Source: Gammaproteobacteria bacterium
Lineage (GTDB): Bacteria; Pseudomonadota; Gammaproteobacteria; GCA-001735895
DNA length: 10,268 bases
Assembly: GCA_003231795.1 (NCBI GenBank)
Contig: QIJI01000436.1
Span: forward strand, 1-10,268
Reading direction: 5' to 3'
Position numbers and translations under genes: made by a program. The notes beneath the pieces were generated by a model, which was not told the origin of the DNA, ran no database searches, and was given only the letters and a program-made list of their open reading frames with translations. This document shows positions 6,463-10,268 of the stretch, piece after piece (the first letter of the stretch is position 1; each line of letters starts with the position of its first letter).

Positions 6463-7911
6463 ATGACATTACTCAATCGCCCCGAGCTTTCGGTTGAAGA
6501 CGATCTGACACAGGCCATAGATATTGACCTGAACGCAGCCCTCGCGCCGCTGATTGCGCAAAGAATGCAGTCTCCTATCGTTCGATCTTCAACAGCCGCT
6601 GAAGTCACTAGAATGATCGATGATTCATTTCCGCTAGGAGGTGACTCGTTAACCGACCTGGTCGCACAGATAACCAGTGTCACTGAACGTTATCCTAGGC
6701 GTAATACCCATCCTGGGTTTTTCGGCTGGATCGCCCCATCCGGTTTACCCACCGATCCGCTGGCACATGCGATGGTGGCCGTTTTAAACGAAAACGTCGG
6801 TGGTTACTGGGCCTCGCCAGTCGGCACCACGGTGGAACGACTGGTCATCGGATGGCTGGCAAAACTGCTCGACCTCCCGACCCGGGCAGAAGGTGTTTTT
6901 CTCAGCGGCGGTTCACTCGCCAATATGTCCGCCATCGCAAGTGCTTTATCTCGTCGATATGGCCCGGATTATAAAAAACAGGGTTTGTGTGCATTCAGCC
7001 ACCCCGACAAACCGGTAATTATCTGCTCGAAGGCGACCCATTTCTCGATTCGCCGTGCGGCAGTGATGCTAGGTATCGGCACCGATAACGTGATTGCAGT
7101 CGATACCGATGACAAATTTCGCATGCGCCTGGACAAGCTCGACGAGGCCCTGAAACAATATAAAAATGTAGTCTGCGTAGTGGCCACGGCAGGTACCACG
7201 AATACCGGCGCCATCGACCCGCTTGGCGAAATTGCCGAACGGTGTAGCAAGCAGAACATCTGGCTGCACATCGATGCCGCCTACGGTGGCGGTGGTTTGC
7301 TGGCAGAGGAACTGAGTCCTCGTTATCGCGGTATCGAAATGGCCGACTCGGTGACAGTGGATATGCATAAATGGTTTTTCCAGTCGCTTGACGGCAGCGC
7401 TTTGATTTACCGGGACGCTGATGCAGCGAGGGCACTTTTCTACGAAAGCTCCGACTACCTCCATTCCAGCACCGAACCGGTTGCGGAACAGTATATGTTT
7501 TTTCATATCGCGCCCGAGCTTTCCAGACGGTTTCGGGCACTGCCCTTTTATATCGCGTTTCGCTGCTACGGAATCGATAGATTGGGGCGGAACGTGTTAC
7601 ATAACGTGGAATGCGCCGAGTATCTGGCGCAATTAATCCGTCACGAGACTGACCTGGAATTGATTGCCGCACCGCAGTTGTCGATACTGTGTTTTCGCTT
7701 CAATCCGGTGAAGCTCGGTGACGATCAGGTCGACGCAATCAATCGTGAGATTCGAGATCAAATTCAACGGGAGGGTGAGTTTCTGATTTCGCCTACCGTC
7801 ATTAATAGTCGTCCCGTGCTGCGAGTCTGTGTCGTGAATCATGCGACCAGGGCAGAGCACATCGAGGGGTTGCTCGAGAGCGTATTGCGCATCGGGCGTT
7901 CGCTGATTTGA
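6463..7911 (+). CDS. Group II PLP-dependent decarboxylase (aromatic amino acid / diaminobutyrate / glutamate decarboxylase superfamily)
   Basis: Removes the alpha-carboxyl group of an L-amino acid to give an amine; the substrate cannot be assigned (aromatic, 2,4-diaminobutyrate, cysteine sulfinate or glutamate are all possible in this family). The 482 residues match Pyridoxal_deC proteins. Landmarks: NTHPGFFGW (81-89), the substrate-side motif near the N-terminus; LSGGSLANMSA (147-157) for the PLP phosphate; His193 in KATHFSI, stacking on PLP; ATAGTTNTGAID (241-252); Asp271 in HIDAAYGG; and Schiff-base Lys303 in DMHKWFF. The C-terminal domain ends normally in RVCVVNHAT. The catalytic set is complete. 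The ATG at 6463 has no clear ribosome site. The gene is followed after 20 bp by a permease and then by a class IV transaminase, which suggests an amine-forming and exporting or amino-group-recycling unit (inference). Confidence 0.92.
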   Translation: MTLLNRPELSVEDDLTQAIDIDLNAALAPLIAQRMQSPIVRSSTAAEVTRMIDDSFPLGGDSLTDLVAQITSVTERYPRRNTHPGFFGWIAPSGLPTDPLAHAMVAVLNENVGGYWASPVGTTVERLVIGWLAKLLDLPTRAEGVFLSGGSLANMSAIASALSRRYGPDYKKQGLCAFSHPDKPVIICSKATHFSIRRAAVMLGIGTDNVIAVDTDDKFRMRLDKLDEALKQYKNVVCVVATAGTTNTGAIDPLGEIAERCSKQNIWLHIDAAYGGGGLLAEELSPRYRGIEMADSVTVDMHKWFFQSLDGSALIYRDADAARALFYESSDYLHSSTEPVAEQYMFFHIAPELSRRFRALPFYIAFRCYGIDRLGRNVLHNVECAEYLAQLIRHETDLELIAAPQLSILCFRFNPVKLGDDQVDAINREIRDQIQREGEFLISPTVINSRPVLRVCVVNHATRAEHIEGLLESVLRIGRSLI

Positions 7912-7931
7912 CCTGAGAGCCTGCTGTAGCT

Positions 7932-8894
7932 ATGAAATACTCGTTATTTGAGCGTCCCAGCGGTGACCGCCCGATCTTGGCTTTGGGTCTGTTATTGACT
8001 GGTGTTTTCGCGTTGGCCCTGCAGGATTCACTGGTCAAGCTGATGTCGACGCAAACCTCCTTCTGGCAGTTCCAAACACTGCGTTCGATCGGCAATCTAA
8101 GTTTTATCCTGATACTGGCTACCTTCGGCGGTGGAGTCGGGCTGCTATTGCCACGAAACTGGCGGCCGGTTTACCTGCGGGCCGCGTTTCTGATCGTTTG
8201 CATGTTTTCCTTTTTTGCGGGTGCACCCTATCTGACAGTGGCACAGATGGCGGCCGGTCTTTATACCTATCCTTTGTTCATTTCGCTGTTGGCTGGACCG
8301 GTACTCGGTGAAAGGGTTGGACCCTGGCGAATCGGAGCGCTGATTCTCGGCGCGATAGGAGCAAGTTTTATTTTGAGCCCCTGGTTGTCCGACTTTTCCT
8401 GGATCCAGGTTTTACCGATTGTAGCCGGATTTTTCTATGCGTTAAACGTTCTCACAGTACGTCGTGCCTGCCGTAACGAGAGCCCATTGGCACTGGCATT
8501 TGCTGTGGGTATCGCTTTTCTGCTGTCGGGGATTCTCGGAATTGTGTTACTGAGCGCTTTCCCGCTATCCAGCGAAATTCGGGCGTCGATGCCATTTGTT
8601 GCAATCGGCTGGCCCGAATTGACCCTGCTGGTTGCAGGATTCGCACTATTCGCTTCGGTATTGAATTTGACCGGCAACATCTGCCACAGCCGAGCTTATC
8701 AAACTGCCGATGCCAGTTTGCTGGCACCGCTGGACTTCAGTTACCTGTTGTTTGCCGCCATCTGGAGTCGACTTATATTTGACCAGTGGCCGACCCGACA
8801 GGCGATTATCGGGATGACTTTAATCGGAACTGCCGGCATTATTACGGCCTGGCGCGAGCGGGTTGTGGCGCGTAGAACGCAATCCAGTCAGTAA
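7932..8894 (+). CDS. EamA/DMT-family permease (second copy)
   Basis: An inner-membrane permease of 320 residues with about ten hydrophobic segments, near 14-32, 53-73, 81-99, 104-122, 132-149, 158-175, 185-208, 229-249, 257-280 and 290-306. The opening FALALQDSLVKLMS followed by FWQFQTLRS is the pattern seen in the EamA branch with an N-terminal Asp-x-x-x-Lys helix. The first half closes with PLFISLLAGPVLGERVG and the second with LDFSYLLFAAIWSR. It is clearly diverged from the permease at 1261 and is not a recent duplicate. The tail is basic (RVVARRTQ) and probably cytoplasmic. It sits 20 bp after the decarboxylase and 17 bp before the transaminase, so it most likely carries a substrate or product of these enzymes (inference). 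Start at 7932, weak ribosome site. Confidence 0.9.
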   Translation: MKYSLFERPSGDRPILALGLLLTGVFALALQDSLVKLMSTQTSFWQFQTLRSIGNLSFILILATFGGGVGLLLPRNWRPVYLRAAFLIVCMFSFFAGAPYLTVAQMAAGLYTYPLFISLLAGPVLGERVGPWRIGALILGAIGASFILSPWLSDFSWIQVLPIVAGFFYALNVLTVRRACRNESPLALAFAVGIAFLLSGILGIVLLSAFPLSSEIRASMPFVAIGWPELTLLVAGFALFASVLNLTGNICHSRAYQTADASLLAPLDFSYLLFAAIWSRLIFDQWPTRQAIIGMTLIGTAGIITAWRERVVARRTQSSQ

Positions 8895-8897
8895 AAC

Positions 8898-8904
8898 GAA
8901 GGAG
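8898..8904 (+). promoter_or_regulatory. Ribosome binding site of the class IV transaminase gene
   Basis: GAAGGAG lies seven bases before the ATG at 8912. An earlier ATG at 8907 is followed two codons later by TGA, so 8912 is the start. Confidence 0.8.
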
Positions 8905-8911
8905 TAATGAA

Positions 8912-9766
8912 ATGACACGCAGTGTTTACATCAACGGCAATTATTGTGCTGCCGAAGACGCCAAAATCTCGATATTTGATCGTGGTTTACTGTTCGCCGA
9001 CGCCATCTATGAAGTGGCCGGCGTTATCGACGGCAGGCTGCTCGATTTCAAGTCGCACATGCAAAGGCTGGATCGCTCGCTCAAAGAAATGCGCATACCC
9101 GCCCCGTTAAATCATGACGAAATTCTGGCCGTTATGCGTGAACTCGTGCGTCTGAACAGTATCAAGGAAGGTCTGGTTTATATGCAGATCACACGGGGTT
9201 CAGATGGTGATCGTGAGTTTCTGCCGAGCGATGGCATAGTACCGACGATTTTCATGTTTACTCAAAACAAAGCCAGCGCCGAAAGAAAGGAATATGTTGA
9301 CGGTATTAAAATGGTCAGTGCACCTGATATTCGCTGGGCACGACGCGATATCAAAACGGTCGGTTTAATGGGCAGTTTATTTGCCAAATGGACTGCAAAA
9401 GAGGCCGGTGGCGGTGAAGTTTTGATGTACCAGGATGGATATGTCACCGAAGGCGGCTTCACCAGCTTTTATATTGTTAAAAATGGTTTACTGATTACCC
9501 GTCCATTGTCTAACGACATATTGCCAGGCTGTACCCGACAGGCACTGCTGACCCTGGTGGCGGAATTCGATATTGAACTCGATCAACGACTGTTTACGGT
9601 GACCGAAGCGCAGCAGGCCGATGAGGCGTTTATTACCGGAGCGTCTACCTATGTTTGCCCGGTGGTCAATATCGATGATTCACTATTGTCTGACGGTAAG
9701 CCGGGACCTGTGACGCGCAGATTACAGGAAATTTATCTCGAACACGCAATGCGGGACGCAATCTAA
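8912..9766 (+). CDS. Class IV PLP aminotransferase, D-amino-acid-transaminase-like
   Basis: A fold-type IV PLP enzyme of 284 residues, the length of D-alanine transaminase; it should exchange an amino group between an amino acid (by family D-configured) and a 2-oxo acid in the cytoplasm. Landmarks: SIFDRGLLFADAIYEV (20-35) with Tyr33; TRGSDGD (94-100); Schiff-base Lys148 in DIRWARRDIKTV; Glu180 in YVTEGG; and the PLP-side ILPGCTRQALL block near 203-213. Two motifs differ from the Bacillus enzyme as I remember it: its Arg-x-His carboxylate trap (R98/H100) is DREF here, and its TEGSSSN is TEGGFTS. The substrate may therefore differ from D-alanine or D-glutamate, or it may be another class IV activity. 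The ribosome site is strong. It is the last gene of the lipoprotein-decarboxylase-permease run and converges on the second methyltransferase-like gene with only 8 bp between the stops. Confidence 0.88.
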   Translation: MTRSVYINGNYCAAEDAKISIFDRGLLFADAIYEVAGVIDGRLLDFKSHMQRLDRSLKEMRIPAPLNHDEILAVMRELVRLNSIKEGLVYMQITRGSDGDREFLPSDGIVPTIFMFTQNKASAERKEYVDGIKMVSAPDIRWARRDIKTVGLMGSLFAKWTAKEAGGGEVLMYQDGYVTEGGFTSFYIVKNGLLITRPLSNDILPGCTRQALLTLVAEFDIELDQRLFTVTEAQQADEAFITGASTYVCPVVNIDDSLLSDGKPGPVTRRLQEIYLEHAMRDAI

Positions 9767-9774
9767 CGATCAGA

Positions 9775-10268
9775 TCATTTTGAGCCAAATTCCTCGCGCA
9801 AAGCCTCGATATGTGAAGGGCCCAGACCGCAACAACCACCGAGCAAACGCACACCTCTGGCGACCCAACCCCGAGCGAGATCGACCAGGTCCTGCGGCTC
9901 GATGATGTCGACAAATTGCCAGTTTGGCATGGTGAAATGCCCCGATTCCGGATAAATACCGATGGGCCCATCCCAGTAGGTTTGGACAATATCCAGCGAC
10001 TCATCAATGTCTGCAATCGGGGTATGCATAATATTAATCATCGCTACCGGCAGTTGTGTCATGCGCTCGACCAGACTCAGAAAATCGAGTTCCGCTGAAT
10101 CAAAAACCGATAGCGACTGGCAACCTTCGTGGGTTTTGGCACTCATTCCGAGCCATACCGGCAATCCTGTTTCGAGCGCCGCCTCAGTAGCAGCCAGCGA
10201 AAATTCGATCTCTTCACACATTTCGAGCGCGATCAAATCCACCCCTGCTTCTGCCAGCAGCAAAGCCT
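9775..10268 (-). CDS. Homocysteine S-methyltransferase-like protein with an altered zinc motif (second copy, N-terminus beyond the right edge)
   Basis: Only the C-terminal 164 codons are inside the window; the frame is open to the edge. The visible part aligns along its length with the protein at 4541-5476: AEAGVDLIALEM matches AQAGVDLIICEM, TGLPVWLGMS matches TGLPVWVGYS, INIMHT matches AGIMHT, YPESGHF matches YAETGRL, and LLGGCCGLGPSHIEAL matches IVGGCCGTRPEHIKAL. It therefore belongs to the same subfamily, with the two C-terminal zinc cysteines kept and Met-His in place of Asn-Cys (His codon at 10024-10026). The two are well diverged outside the motifs, so they are old paralogues and probably differ in substrate (inference). 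The gene ends 8 bp from the stop of the transaminase, with no room for a separate terminator. Confidence 0.88.
   Translation of the reverse strand, partial: ALLLAEAGVDLIALEMCEEIEFSLAATEAALETGLPVWLGMSAKTHEGCQSLSVFDSAELDFLSLVERMTQLPVAMINIMHTPIADIDESLDIVQTYWDGPIGIYPESGHFTMPNWQFVDIIEPQDLVDLARGWVARGVRLLGGCCGLGPSHIEALREEFGSK

Noticed and set aside
7019..7672. Minus-strand reading frame of 217 codons opposite the decarboxylase
   Set aside because: Arginine- and serine-rich translation without motifs, fully inside a gene with an intact catalytic set.
9767..9774. Terminator between the class IV transaminase and the second methyltransferase-like gene
   Set aside because: Only eight bases separate the stop codons and no stem with a T run is visible around them.

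Overview
The window looks like an ordinary chromosomal stretch of a Gram-negative proteobacterium, most likely a free-living gammaproteobacterium. The clues are moderate GC content, a lipoprotein with a type II signal peptide, Shine-Dalgarno sites of the GGAG type, and protein families common in marine and soil proteobacteria. The taxonomic call is an inference from protein style only. I see no rRNA, tRNA, CRISPR array, transposase or prophage gene.

Layout: (1) an aldehyde dehydrogenase gene on the minus strand, cut by the left edge (1-1088). (2) A divergent plus-strand run with short gaps (38 and 20 bp): an EamA/DMT permease (1261-2220), an MBL-fold metallohydrolase (2259-3143) and a class III PLP aminotransferase of the AGXT2/ETNPPL type (3164-4462). 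(3) A convergent minus-strand homocysteine S-methyltransferase-like gene (4541-5476). (4) A second plus-strand run with gaps of 30, 20 and 17 bp: a lipoprotein with a Cys-His-Asp transglutaminase-like triad (5593-6432), a group II PLP decarboxylase (6463-7911), another EamA/DMT permease (7932-8894) and a class IV D-amino-acid-transaminase-like enzyme (8912-9766). (5) A second, paralogous homocysteine S-methyltransferase-like gene on the minus strand, cut by the right edge (9775-10268).

The same theme therefore occurs twice: permease plus PLP amino-group enzyme, closed by a convergent methyltransferase-like gene. The content points to metabolism and transport of amino acids, amines or related methylated compounds; the actual substrates cannot be read from the sequence.

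The most unusual points are: (a) both methyltransferase-like proteins keep the C-terminal GGCCG zinc motif but have Ile-Met-His-Thr where the family normally has its first zinc cysteine (Gly-x-Asn-Cys); (b) between the lipoprotein and the decarboxylase lies what looks like an internally deleted metallophosphoesterase gene, whose C-terminal remnant is read in the lipoprotein frame and so forms an anomalous tail on it; (c) just before that tail are a nine-A run and three imperfect 15-bp tandem repeats, and a one-base change in the A run would end the lipoprotein at once in either other frame; (d) the class IV transaminase lacks two signature motifs of the classical D-amino acid enzyme.
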